Positions 9,493 through 18,254 of a DNA stretch of 64,000 nt are shown here, piece by piece (within the stretch, counting starts at the first letter, position 1; the number at the start of each line of letters is the position of its first letter). The DNA comes from Pedobacter hartonius (GTDB lineage: Bacteria > Bacteroidota > Bacteroidia > Sphingobacteriales > Sphingobacteriaceae). The position numbers and the translations under genes were made by a program. The stretch spans positions 180,228 to 244,227 of the forward strand of contig NZ_FNRA01000009.1 of assembly GCF_900107535.1 (NCBI RefSeq), given 5' to 3'. Under the pieces are notes generated by a model. It did no database searches and had not been told where the DNA came from. It saw only the letters and a list, made by a program, of their open reading frames with translations.

Positions 9493-10005
9493 TTAGGATG
9501 AGTGTTTCGTTTTTAATAGGTACTTGTGTGTGTCGGATAAACCCAGTTCACCGTTCTGGTTATGAATTCTCGCAGCCGTTTCTACAACTGCTTTACCTCC
9601 CCCCTGCGATGTTGGCGAGATGATTTCCAGTTCTGAGTTTAGAGTGTCGTCCGCATTTACTTCTTTCAGAAATTTACAGGAGAGTTCTGTAAAAGCAATA
9701 AAAACCTCACCGATCACCTGAGGGAACATACTTGCGCCCGGAGCGGTGAAGGCTTGTACCTGGAGGCTGTGAACTACAGGTGTTTTGTGCCCGTGTTTTC
9801 GTGCCTGAACGTTATCATAGTGTACAGGGTGATTGTTGCAGGATACGTTCTGGAAAGCTGCCGAATGGGCATTAGTAAGTGTACGACTTGGGTCACGGAA
9901 AATTTCACCGGTTTTAAGATCTTCAAAAGAACGGGCCGGTACAATCAGAAAGTCATTTGGATTAAATGTTACTGCTGGATTTTCGCTATTTAAGTTGTTG
10001 TCCAT
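9493..10005 (-). CDS. MaoC-like hot-dog fold protein (acyl dehydratase-like)
   Basis: About 170 residues from the preferred ATG at 10003-10005 (MDNNLNSEN); longer starts exist upstream in frame. It has the RSFEDLKTGEIF entry motif and the hydratase-like helix SCNNHPVHYDNVQARKHGHK, corresponding to the 'GDxNPLHxDxxxA' region of R-specific enoyl hydratases, followed by the beta strands of a hot-dog fold. The catalytic histidine is present, but the usual aspartate position reads asparagine (NN before HPVH), so hydratase activity is uncertain. It lies 14 bp upstream of the hydrolase gene. The substrate is unknown. Confidence 0.8.
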   Translation of the reverse strand: MDNNLNSENPAVTFNPNDFLIVPARSFEDLKTGEIFRDPSRTLTNAHSAAFQNVSCNNHPVHYDNVQARKHGHKTPVVHSLQVQAFTAPGASMFPQVIGEVFIAFTELSCKFLKEVNADDTLNSELEIISPTSQGGGKAVVETAARIHNQNGELGLSDTHKYLLKTKHSS

Positions 10006-10216
10006 ATTTTGTAAATTGTTTACTGCCATACACCAAAAAGCATACCAGACCACAACTCAATAACAATCAACAAATTACAGGGAATCGATAAAATAATACT
10101 TACGAAATAGCGTCAATTTATGATCAAGCCTCATCATAGATTATTAAAGGGAGGAATGCTGCCAAGATAGCAAAGCAGGTAAGGAACTGAATGAGAAACA
10201 TCCTGTAATGGCAGGA

Positions 10217-10894
10217 TTACTTTCTGAGTATATGGATGTAAATCTCAGTCCTGGCTACAAAACCAATTGACTCATAAAGTTTGATAGCATTCAAATTTGT
10301 ACCTGTAACGTGCAAAAAAGGAGTTTCGTCATTTTCCATTATCCGCTTGATCTGATGTAGCAAGAGCTGCCGGGCCAGGCCCTTTCCGGTAAAATCAGGA
10401 TGGGTGCATACGCCGCTGATCTCTGCAAAAGCACCTGGATGAAACCGCTGTCCGGCCATGGCAACCAATATATCATTGCTAAAGATCCCATGATAATGAC
10501 CGAAGTCGATTGTTTTTTCGAAAAATGGCCCCGGCTTCATCTGTCCGGTCAATGAAAGCATTGCGGGAACATCGCTGATGTCGAGCGGCCGGATAATATG
10601 GGTGCCGGTCAGTTCCTTCGCCGCGTGATTGTACGTCATCTGCAAACCATCGATCCTGCTGATTCCTGACCAGGGTTCAGCTTTTAGGTCTATATTTATA
10701 GAGAAGACCCCTATCTGCTGCCCGGCAGGGATAATATCATATAAAGTTTGAAAATCATCTGAGTCCTGATTTTCCACATCAGCGAAGATCGAAACAGTTT
10801 TGTCAAAGTATTTTGCCCTGGACGTTCCATAAGACAGGTTACTGTTGCCTGATAACATTGCATTCCAGACAGGTTGGTCAAGTAAGTGTGTCAT
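10217..10894 (-). CDS. GNAT-family N-acetyltransferase
   Basis: 225 residues. The acetyl-CoA binding motif A is seen as GVCTHPDFTGKGLARQLLLH (about 160-180) and the closing strand-helix as ALKLYESIGF-like NAIKLYESIGFVARTEIYI at the C-terminus. The first half (about 1-110) is a less conserved lobe, as in FR47-like acetyltransferases. It is a single gene with room on both sides. The acceptor substrate cannot be predicted. Confidence 0.88.
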   Translation of the reverse strand: MTHLLDQPVWNAMLSGNSNLSYGTSRAKYFDKTVSIFADVENQDSDDFQTLYDIIPAGQQIGVFSINIDLKAEPWSGISRIDGLQMTYNHAAKELTGTHIIRPLDISDVPAMLSLTGQMKPGPFFEKTIDFGHYHGIFSNDILVAMAGQRFHPGAFAEISGVCTHPDFTGKGLARQLLLHQIKRIMENDETPFLHVTGTNLNAIKLYESIGFVARTEIYIHILRK

Positions 10895-11202
10895 GGTTAA
10901 ATTTTGTTTTTAACAAAAATACGATAATGCCCGCATCATCCAGGCTACTCAACAAACCGTTGTGAAAAAATCCTTCCCTACTGAGCTTATTCAATCAATG
11001 GATCGTCATACAACCGGACATCCGCTCAGCGATCATATCACAAAATCACTCTCCCCTGTCATTAATGTTGCCCTGGATTTTGTCTGATAGTTTATGATGA
11101 TCTTTTGCTAACCACCGTCATACCGGGGCAAAAAAGATACCGTGTATGGCTCAGGTATACAGCCCTTATCTATCTGATAGAGGCTGAAGAAAGCTCAAGA
11201 TG
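10895..11202. other. intergenic stretch with nothing recognised
   Basis: 308 bp between the acetyltransferase start and the end of the luciferase-like gene. It must hold the promoter of the acetyltransferase. No conserved RNA, hairpin with T-run or coding remnant was recognised. Confidence 0.5.
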
Positions 11203-12225
11203 CTATACATTTTTTTTGACCAGCGGAATGACTTTTGTGCCAATCAGTTCTATGGACTGCATTAATCGCTGATGACTGAGTCCTGCATTATCCATTTGAA
11301 AAGTAAAGCGGTCAACACCTCCCAGCGCTTCGCTGTGCCTCAATAGTTTTTCGGCTACCTGCTCTGGTCCGCCAACTACCAGCACGCCTCTGGGGCCGAT
11401 CAGGTTATTAAACTTTGACTGGGTTACCGGTGGCCATCCACGTTCTCTGCCCAATTTCGTCCAGAGCTCTGCATATCCCGGATAGTAATCCGCAATTGCC
11501 TGCTCAGTGGTGGCAGCAACATAACCAGGTGAGTGCAAACCAACCTTTAACTGCTCCGTGCTGAAACCCGCCTTCCGTCCCGCTTCACGGTAGAGATCAA
11601 CCAAAGGACGGAAATGTTCGGTTTCACCGCCAATAACGGCAACCATCAGCGGCAAGCCTAAGGATCCCGCCCGGACAAACGATTCGGGTGTGCCGCCTAC
11701 ACCAAGCCATACCGGCAATTTTTTCTGTAATGCCCTCGGATAAACCGGCTGATTTTGTAACGCAGGTCTGAATTTGCCAGACCAGGTAACAAACTCCTCA
11801 TCACGGATACGGAGCAGCAGATCCAGCTTCTCTCTGAACAGCGCATCGTAATCCTTCAGGTCAAATCCAAACAGCGGATAGGATTCAATCGCAGACCCGC
11901 GGCCAACTACCACTTCAGCCCTGCCCTTTGAGATCAGGTCCAGCGTAGCAAAATTCTGGTAAACGCGCACCGGATCAGAAGTACTCAATACTGCAACAGC
12001 ACTGGCCAGCCGGATATTTTTGGTTCTGGCGGCCGCAGCAGATAAGATTACTGCCGGGGCGGAGTCCAGAAACTCTTTTTTATGATGCTCACCGATGCCA
12101 AACACATCCAGACCGGCTTCATCAGCCAATGAGATTCTTTCCAGTAACTGCTCCATCGCGTCAACGCTGGTGAGTGTAGTGCTGCCATACATAGCCGATG
12201 CAAAACTATCGATTCCTATTTCCAT
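11203..12225 (-). CDS. LLM-class (luciferase-like) flavin-dependent oxidoreductase
   Basis: 340 residues. Typical bacterial-luciferase TIM-barrel features are FGIGEHHKKEFLDSAPAVIL, the TKNIRLASAVAVLSTSDPVRVYQNFATLDLISKGRAEVVVGRGS core, and PVWLGVGGTPESFVRAGSLGLPL, where FMN phosphate is usually bound. It belongs to the F420/FMN-dependent superfamily; in Bacteroidota FMN is the likely cofactor. The substrate is unknown. A second member of the superfamily is at 48075. No obvious operon partner. Confidence 0.9.
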   Translation of the reverse strand: MEIGIDSFASAMYGSTTLTSVDAMEQLLERISLADEAGLDVFGIGEHHKKEFLDSAPAVILSAAAARTKNIRLASAVAVLSTSDPVRVYQNFATLDLISKGRAEVVVGRGSAIESYPLFGFDLKDYDALFREKLDLLLRIRDEEFVTWSGKFRPALQNQPVYPRALQKKLPVWLGVGGTPESFVRAGSLGLPLMVAVIGGETEHFRPLVDLYREAGRKAGFSTEQLKVGLHSPGYVAATTEQAIADYYPGYAELWTKLGRERGWPPVTQSKFNNLIGPRGVLVVGGPEQVAEKLLRHSEALGGVDRFTFQMDNAGLSHQRLMQSIELIGTKVIPLVKKNV

Positions 12226-12311
12226 GATATCATATTAAAGATTGTAAGTAGTTAAATCAAAGTTACAGCTGAAATAAGAAAAGATACATATCACATGATA
12301 AGAAATCTTGT

Positions 12312-13505
12312 TTATTGCAAAGCACTCCTGATTTGGCTCAGGTAAGCCTCCTGATTTGATCGTTTAAAGGTAATATCCCGGCACCGGTTGAACTGAACGA
12401 ATGCTTTCAGCGCTTCAACGATTTCAGCGATCATGGCCTGGCTGAGTTCCAACACCTCGAAGTGCAGGTTATGGACAATCAGCACTTTCTGCTTCCGGTC
12501 AGCTTTGGCATCCATCCGGGCAACGAATTTATCCCCCACCAGCACCGGCAGCGAGAAATAACCATATTTACGTTTAGCAGCAGGTACAAAACATTCTATC
12601 TGGTAGTCGAAATCAAAAAAATCCTTTAAACGATGACGGAAAACATTCAGGATGTCGAAAGGTGAAAGAATGAATGCCTTGCCTGACAATTCAACCTCTG
12701 TTTGCTGACCGGGCAGCATATACAGCGGCGCGCCTTTCAGCCCTTCAACGGTCACCATCCGTACTTCCCCGGCAGCAACCATCTTCTCTAATTGCTTTTT
12801 GACGAGGTTCCCCTTCACACGCCGGGCACGCCAGACCATCTCTTTCGTATAGGCGATCCCGAGTGCAGCCAGTGTACGGAGGATTACATAGCGGGCAAAT
12901 TCTCCCGCTGAAGGTAGTGTCAGATCTGTATCCGCGGGAATCAGGTTCATCGGCAGGTCGTATAATTTCTGAAAAGTCCTGGTGCGGGTAATCATCAGTT
13001 TACCGTCGAGGTACAGCCGTTCGAGTGCCACTTTAGCCGGCCGCCAGTCCCACCATCCGGAACTGGCCTCCATGCGGTCATCCTCAAAATCACCCACCAT
13101 TAGCGGGCCTTCACGTTCTATCCGGTCCAGCACCTGTTTCATGAGTGCTGTCTCTGCTGCGGTCAGGGGTTTTCCGTTCAATGAGAAACTATCCTTCACC
13201 GGCAGGGAAAAGCGAAAATCATGCATGGGAAGATATCCTGCATCTGAGGTAAAGAATTCGAAGATCCGGCCATCAGCTGTCAGCTCCGCCAGCCATTCCG
13301 GCTGATAATCGGGCACGCGCGCGGCAAAAACATGGTGATGTGCACGTTCCACTACGTAGTTTGTATCCAGCTGCACAAAACCCAGGTGATCGATCAGCCG
13401 GAAAACCGCTTCAGGCCCCTGTCCGAATTGTGCGCTACTGGCCAATCCTGCCGCATGCAGAATAATCCCGCGTGCTTGTGCCCTGGAAAGTGATAATGGT
13501 TCCAT
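12312..13505 (-). CDS. winged-helix AlkZ/YcaQ-family DNA glycosylase-like protein
   Basis: 397 residues, full length for the HTH_42 family. The hallmark is LGFVQLDTNYVVERAHHHVF near residues 35-55, containing the Q-x-D catalytic motif known from the YcaQ/AlkX branch, followed by FEFFTSDAGYLPMHDFRF. Winged-helix repeats cover the rest. Known members unhook interstrand crosslinks or excise bulky alkylated purines, so a role in DNA repair is inferred. It lies 15 bp downstream of the EamA transporter, so the two may form an operon. Confidence 0.85.
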   Translation of the reverse strand: MEPLSLSRAQARGIILHAAGLASSAQFGQGPEAVFRLIDHLGFVQLDTNYVVERAHHHVFAARVPDYQPEWLAELTADGRIFEFFTSDAGYLPMHDFRFSLPVKDSFSLNGKPLTAAETALMKQVLDRIEREGPLMVGDFEDDRMEASSGWWDWRPAKVALERLYLDGKLMITRTRTFQKLYDLPMNLIPADTDLTLPSAGEFARYVILRTLAALGIAYTKEMVWRARRVKGNLVKKQLEKMVAAGEVRMVTVEGLKGAPLYMLPGQQTEVELSGKAFILSPFDILNVFRHRLKDFFDFDYQIECFVPAAKRKYGYFSLPVLVGDKFVARMDAKADRKQKVLIVHNLHFEVLELSQAMIAEIVEALKAFVQFNRCRDITFKRSNQEAYLSQIRSALQ

Positions 13506-13520
13506 AACAGTAAAAGTAAA

Positions 13521-14429
13521 TTATTTATGATGATTGCTGATGGTTTGCCGCTGAGCAAAAAGCAATTGCGAATTGAAAACCACAATGGCAAAGAAAATTA
13601 TGCCATATGCCATCATCTGTATTTTATCCAGATGTTCGTGATACACAAAACTAGCCAGCAAAAATGCAATCAGGGGGTTAATATTGAGCAGCATACCAAC
13701 AGTTGACGAATTGATCCGTTTTAGCGCAAAAAGGTTAAGCAACAGCGGAATGATCGTAAATCCTATTGCAATCAGCTCAATATACGAGTAAAAAACAAAT
13801 GAAGCCGGTACCGGACCGCGGTATACAGGATAAAATGGAAGTAATAAAAGGGCTGAAAATACAATTTGAAAGGTGAGGTTCAGGAACTTATCAAAGCCTG
13901 TATTTTCGCGCTGGCTTACCAGATACAGGGCATAAGAAAACCCCACAATCAGGCTGAAAGACATATCCATGATGTTGCTGTAAGAAAGCATCAGGCAACC
14001 TGTGATGCTTAAGCCTACTGATGCCCACTGTGATTTGTTCAGCTTTTCATGTAAGATGAAATAAGCGAGTAAAGTGGTTAAAATCGGGCATACCAGGTAA
14101 GCCAGAGAGGTTGCCTTTACACTAACATGGTTCAATACATAAATAAATGAATACCAGTTCACTGTTAAAAGCAGTCCGCCGCCAACATTCAATAAGATTG
14201 ATTTACGTTTTCCTTTTATGGGCAGTGCTTTGAAAACAGCGATGTTTTGCAGCAGTATTTTGCGTTTAAACAGCAATACAATGAGCAGCATTAAAATTGC
14301 ACAGGAGAAAACACGGTAAAAAAGGATGTCCAGTGATGGATAACTATGAATAGGTTTTAAAACCAGACTGAAAAAGCCCCAGATCGTAAAAGCGGTGATT
14401 GCTGCGATGTAATATTTCGTGTCTTTCAA
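13521..14429 (-). CDS. EamA/RarD-type drug/metabolite transporter
   Basis: 302 residues with about ten hydrophobic helices in two repeats. The second repeat begins near residue 150 with KSQWASVGLSITGC-like sequence. The opening YYIAAITAFTIWGFFSLVLK with an early YRVFSCAILMLLI matches the RarD subgroup. Inner-membrane carrier of the DMT superfamily; the substrate is not predictable. It is divergent from the acetyltransferase at 14587 and 15 bp upstream of the AlkZ-like gene. Confidence 0.88.
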   Translation of the reverse strand: MKDTKYYIAAITAFTIWGFFSLVLKPIHSYPSLDILFYRVFSCAILMLLIVLLFKRKILLQNIAVFKALPIKGKRKSILLNVGGGLLLTVNWYSFIYVLNHVSVKATSLAYLVCPILTTLLAYFILHEKLNKSQWASVGLSITGCLMLSYSNIMDMSFSLIVGFSYALYLVSQRENTGFDKFLNLTFQIVFSALLLLPFYPVYRGPVPASFVFYSYIELIAIGFTIIPLLLNLFALKRINSSTVGMLLNINPLIAFLLASFVYHEHLDKIQMMAYGIIFFAIVVFNSQLLFAQRQTISNHHK

Positions 14430-14586
14430 GTATACTGACGTTTACGACGCTCAATATACGATTAATAATTATTTTTGATTGATCATCAGGAAGTTTCGTT
14501 GTCTAAGCTATTAAACTATATAGTTTTTAATAAAAAGCAAAATATAATTTAATAAATTTCGTATATATATCATAATTAAAAATAAC

Positions 14587-15123
14587 ATGCCGGATCAGGA
14601 AATTAAAATTATTAACGCTGTTGGCGACGATGTAAGTGAAATTTATGAGTTATACGAAAATGCCATAAGCTTTCAGAAGGAAAATAACTTTCCGGTTTGG
14701 AAAGGTTACAACCCTGAGCTGATTGACCAGGAAATAAATGATCTCTTACTCTACAAGATCGTTGTAAATGAAAAATTAGCAGGTATTTTCAGTGCCGGGC
14801 CGGCAGGACTTCTGGAAACCGAACTATGGAAGGAAAGAACGGCCATTAAATCCCTGTATCTCAGCAGGATCATCGTAAGCCGAAAGTATCAGGGCCAAAG
14901 ACTGTTTGCCTGCATTTTGGACTGGATAAATAAGGATTTGAAAAAACACAGGTATGAATTTATCCGGTTAGACACCTGGGCAGATAATCCGCATCTGGTA
15001 AAATATTACGGATCTTTCGGATTTAAAGATCTCGGGATTGTAAGAACTTCGGATTCGCTATCCCTCCCTTTGCAATACCGGGGACTTGATCTTCTGATTA
15101 TGGAAAAGGCCGTTGCGGTATGA
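14587..15123 (+). CDS. GNAT-family N-acetyltransferase
   Basis: 178 residues. Motif A is seen as LYLSRIIVSRKYQGQRLFAC (about 95-115) and the C-terminal part as RLDTWADNPHLVKYYGSFGFKDLG, the usual closing element of GNAT folds. The start codon follows an A-rich leader (aaaataac), common for Bacteroidota. Transcribed away from the EamA gene, with a 157-bp AT-rich shared promoter region. The acceptor is unknown. Confidence 0.88.
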   Translation: MPDQEIKIINAVGDDVSEIYELYENAISFQKENNFPVWKGYNPELIDQEINDLLLYKIVVNEKLAGIFSAGPAGLLETELWKERTAIKSLYLSRIIVSRKYQGQRLFACILDWINKDLKKHRYEFIRLDTWADNPHLVKYYGSFGFKDLGIVRTSDSLSLPLQYRGLDLLIMEKAVAV

Positions 15124-15135
15124 TATTCATGGGGC

Positions 15136-16407
15136 CTAACAGCGTGCCCGGGCAAGCAATTTACTTTTCAGATCGTCAAGCTGAAAAGGTTTCGATAAAT
15201 AATCATTCATTCCGGATTCCAAAACCCTGGTCTGGACATTATCAGATACCGAACCTGTTAAGGCAATGATGTATATGTTCGCCTTGCCGGGATCAGGAAG
15301 CAACCGGATAGCTTTTGTTGCCTCAATCCCGTCCATTACCTGCATATGCATATCCATCAGGATCAGGTCATAGTCTTGTTTTTTTAGTGCATGAAGCACC
15401 TGTTCGCCATTTTCTACGATATCTGCCTGTATGCCCCAGCGTTTAAAAAGCTGCCGCATAAAAAAGATATTCATTACATTATCCTCTGCCGCAAGTATCT
15501 TTAGTCCGCTTAGAGCAGCCTCATCCGTACCTTTCTTTTCGTCTTCCCGCTGCCTGACAGTCACTTCCCTCAGGGCGATATCAAAATAAAAGCAACTGCC
15601 CTCGCCCGTCGTACTTGCAACCCGTATTTCGCTGCCAAACATATTCACCAACTGCTTAACGATGCTCAACCCAAGGCCCGTTCCACCATATTTACGTGTG
15701 GTATTTTGCGAAGCCTGGACAAAAGGATCAAAAATCTTATCCTGCTGGCTCTTGCTGATCCCGATTCCGGTATCGGCAACATCCATCTTTATCGTAAATA
15801 CATCACCGGATTGACCGGTTAATTTTGCTCGGAGAGTAACGCGTCCATCCTTCGTAAACTTAATCGCATTACCAACAAGGTTATACATCACCTGGCTCAA
15901 CCGGGTTGGATCGCCGGCAAAATCCTTCTGTCTGATACTTTCGTCAACCTCAAGCAACACCTGCAGTCCCTTCTCATCGGCAACGTAAGCCATTCCGGTG
16001 GTGATCCCTTTTAACAGCATCCCGAGGTTGAATGGTACTTCCTCGAGCTCCAGTTTCCCGGAGTCCAGTTTGTTGACATCCAGAATATTGCTGACCAAGG
16101 CCAGAAGCCCCTTAGCGGAGAACTTCAGGCCTTGCAACTGTTCCTTTTGCTGTGCATTATGATTGTCGTCGGCCAGCAGGCTGGCAATGCCGATCACAGA
16201 ATTGAGAGGTGTCCGTAATTCGTGGGACATCATGGATAGGAAATTACTCTTGGCAGTAGCAACTTCAGCCAGTTCTTCATTCAATACGTCTTTTTCCTGC
16301 AGGGTGGAATAAAGAACACCGTGAAAATAATAATGTGCAAATAGTATGACCAGAAAATTAATGATGACATACAGATCATTCAGGCCCTGCGGCAGTGGAT
16401 GCAGCAC
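15136..16407 (-). CDS. hybrid histidine kinase, N-terminally truncated
   Basis: 423 codons. One membrane helix (LYVIINFLVILFAHYYFHG), a short coiled linker, HisKA with the phospho-acceptor in FLSMMSHELRTPLNSVIG, HATPase_c with the N box NLVGNAIKFTKDGR and G boxes DTGIGIS and GGTGLGLSIV, then a receiver domain with LILMDMHMQVMDG (phosphorylated Asp) and a conserved lysine in YLSKPF. No sensor domain is visible. The nominal ATG at 16405-16407 lies inside the tail of the SDR pseudogene read in another frame, so the original 5' part, probably with more membrane helices, has been lost. Possibly non-functional. Confidence 0.85.
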   Translation of the reverse strand: MLHPLPQGLNDLYVIINFLVILFAHYYFHGVLYSTLQEKDVLNEELAEVATAKSNFLSMMSHELRTPLNSVIGIASLLADDNHNAQQKEQLQGLKFSAKGLLALVSNILDVNKLDSGKLELEEVPFNLGMLLKGITTGMAYVADEKGLQVLLEVDESIRQKDFAGDPTRLSQVMYNLVGNAIKFTKDGRVTLRAKLTGQSGDVFTIKMDVADTGIGISKSQQDKIFDPFVQASQNTTRKYGGTGLGLSIVKQLVNMFGSEIRVASTTGEGSCFYFDIALREVTVRQREDEKKGTDEAALSGLKILAAEDNVMNIFFMRQLFKRWGIQADIVENGEQVLHALKKQDYDLILMDMHMQVMDGIEATKAIRLLPDPGKANIYIIALTGSVSDNVQTRVLESGMNDYLSKPFQLDDLKSKLLARARC

Positions 16408-17088
16408 CGTCTGCCAAGATATCGGTGCCTACGATGAATGTTGGAATCGTCAGAGGCCAAAAATACAGCCGTTTTTACCGATCTCAGCCGGAGTTCCCTG
16501 CCTGCCAAGCGGCGTAAGGTCTATCCAGATCTGCTTCACCTGGTCCACCAGCTCATGAGGTACCATCTTTCCAAAAACCGGCGTATCAATTGAGCCGGGT
16601 GAAATTGTATTTACCCTTATTTTCTTCTTGACAATAAATCGAGCGGCAAGCCTTTGGCCAAAGAAATAACGGCCGCTTTTGCAGCGTCATATATCGTCGT
16701 TCCGGGTGCAGCCCGATGTGCGCCGTTCGACGCGATCAGTATAATGGAAGCGCCGTCATTTAAATAGGGAAGCGATTTTTTTACGGTGAAATAGACGCTT
16801 TTAAATTCAGGTCCATATAGCTGTCATAACCTTCTTCCGTCGCATCGGTTATCGCCATCAGGGGAACCCCGTCCACAACACCACCTGCATTTACTACCAG
16901 GCCGTCTATCTTCCCAAACTTATCAGCGGTAGTCTTATACAGGTTCTCCAGGTCGTCAAGATTTGTTACATCTCCTTTTACACCTATAAAATTACCACCC
17001 AGGGTTTCAACAGTGCTGTTCAACGTGGCCTCGTTTCTTCCGGCGATTGCACCCACGGCGCCTTCGTTTTTAAATGTTTCAAATAAAC
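16376..17088 (-). pseudogene. SDR oxidoreductase remnant, 5'-deleted and frameshifted
   Basis: Reading across frames gives a continuous SDR: FKNEGAVGAIAGRNEATLNS, KIDGLVVNAGG, YFTVKKSLPYLNDGASIILIAS, TIYDAAKAA (Tyr-x-x-x-Lys region), VNTISPGSIDTPVFGK, PAEIGKTAVFLASDDS and FIVGTDILADG, ending at the TGA at 16376. The N-terminal Gly-rich NAD(P) motif is missing. Three frameshifts are needed, near 16798 (one G short), 16620-16623 (T run) and 16472-16476 (T5 run), each a one-base homopolymer change. With its N-terminus deleted the gene cannot be functional even if the indels are errors. Confidence 0.88.
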
Positions 17089-17111
17089 CAGTTGGTAAAA
17101 CGAACCGTTTT

Positions 17112-17234
17112 AGATACACACCTATATCGGTTCAATATGAACTTACGGAACACGGCAATACGCTACAAACCATCATCAGCAATCTTACAGACTGGGGAAT
17201 AGGGCACCGTCAAACGATCATTAAACGACAATGA
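17112..17234 (+). pseudogene. C-terminal remnant of an HxlR-family regulator
   Basis: About 40 codons, RYTPISVQYELTEHGNTL then ISNLTDWGIGHRQ, match the last strand and helix of HxlR winged-helix regulators ('VEYSLTELGRSLxPVLxALxxWG'). The DNA-binding part is absent. It is divergent from the SDR remnant, and HxlR genes are often found divergent from an SDR. Both genes lack their 5' ends at the shared junction (17088-17112), so one deletion removed the divergent promoter and both N-termini. Confidence 0.8.
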
Positions 17235-17321
17235 ATTATTTGCCCGATCACCTTTTCCCTAATTGCCTGCTGAACTTTTCCTGCCGATGGAAAGCGCTGT
17301 TTGTTTTGAATGGCCGCTAAT

Positions 17322-18188
17322 TTATTGTATCGGAACCAGGTCGTCCAACTCAGTCATATCATTGGCAGTTAATTCAATTGATAACGCTGAGATATTCTCT
17401 TCAAGGTGTGTGAGACTTGATGTACCGGGTATTAAGAGAATGTTGTCTGAACGGTGTAATAACCAGGCCAGGGCCAGTTGATGCATTGTTACCTGTTTAC
17501 GATGGGCCATATCTTTCAGTTTTTCTTGCGACAGTTCCGCTCCTCCACCTAAGGGGAACCAGGGGATAAATGCAATTTTTTGGGATTCACAATATTCCAA
17601 AACAGATTCCCACTTCCGCTCAAAAACACTATAACGGTTCTGAACTGAAACAACCTCAAAGTGTTGCTGAGCAAGTTTAATGTCATCAACAGATACTTCA
17701 GATAATCCCAGGTGCCTGATCTTGCCTTCTTGCTGTGCTTTAGCCAAAAAAGCGAAGCTGAGCTCTGCAGGCACTTTGGGATCAATACGGTGTAATTGAT
17801 AAAGATCTATCCGTTCCAGTTTAAGCCTGCGCAAACTGCCATCCAGGGCATCCTGCAGATGCTGAGGACTGGCGTCATTATTAACGTCAGCCCCTGGTCC
17901 GAAACGCACCAATCCTCCTTTGGTAGCTATCACCACATTTTCCCTGTAAGGATGTAATGCTTCGGCAATAAGCTGCTCAGAAACGAAAGGCCCATACTGA
18001 TCGGCGGTATCGATAAAATTTACACCTGATTCAACTGCACGTTGCAGAATGTCGATCGAATTCTGCGGGTTTTCCGGCATTCCCAATATTTTCGGACCGG
18101 TGACCCGCATAGTGCCGAACCCCATACGATTGACCTCCAGATCAGCTGCCAATAAAAAAGTCTTTTTTAAATTTGATGTTGTTTCCAT
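17322..18188 (-). CDS. aldo/keto reductase
   Basis: 288 residues, a complete TIM-barrel AKR. The catalytic tetrad is visible: Asp and Tyr in FIDTADQYGPF, Lys in VIATKGG, His in LYQLHRIDP. The C-terminal NADPH-binding part reads LLIPGTSSLTHLEENISAL. NADPH-dependent carbonyl reduction is the expected reaction; the physiological substrate is unknown. It is encoded 66 bp downstream of the AraC-type gene on the same strand and may be its target, together with the related reductase at 19217. Confidence 0.92.
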   Translation of the reverse strand: METTSNLKKTFLLAADLEVNRMGFGTMRVTGPKILGMPENPQNSIDILQRAVESGVNFIDTADQYGPFVSEQLIAEALHPYRENVVIATKGGLVRFGPGADVNNDASPQHLQDALDGSLRRLKLERIDLYQLHRIDPKVPAELSFAFLAKAQQEGKIRHLGLSEVSVDDIKLAQQHFEVVSVQNRYSVFERKWESVLEYCESQKIAFIPWFPLGGGAELSQEKLKDMAHRKQVTMHQLALAWLLHRSDNILLIPGTSSLTHLEENISALSIELTANDMTELDDLVPIQ

Positions 18189-18254
18189 ATGAGTATATTT
18201 ATGAAAACAAAGCTAGGTTAAGCCAGAACACAGAAACGAAGACATTTCAAAGGC

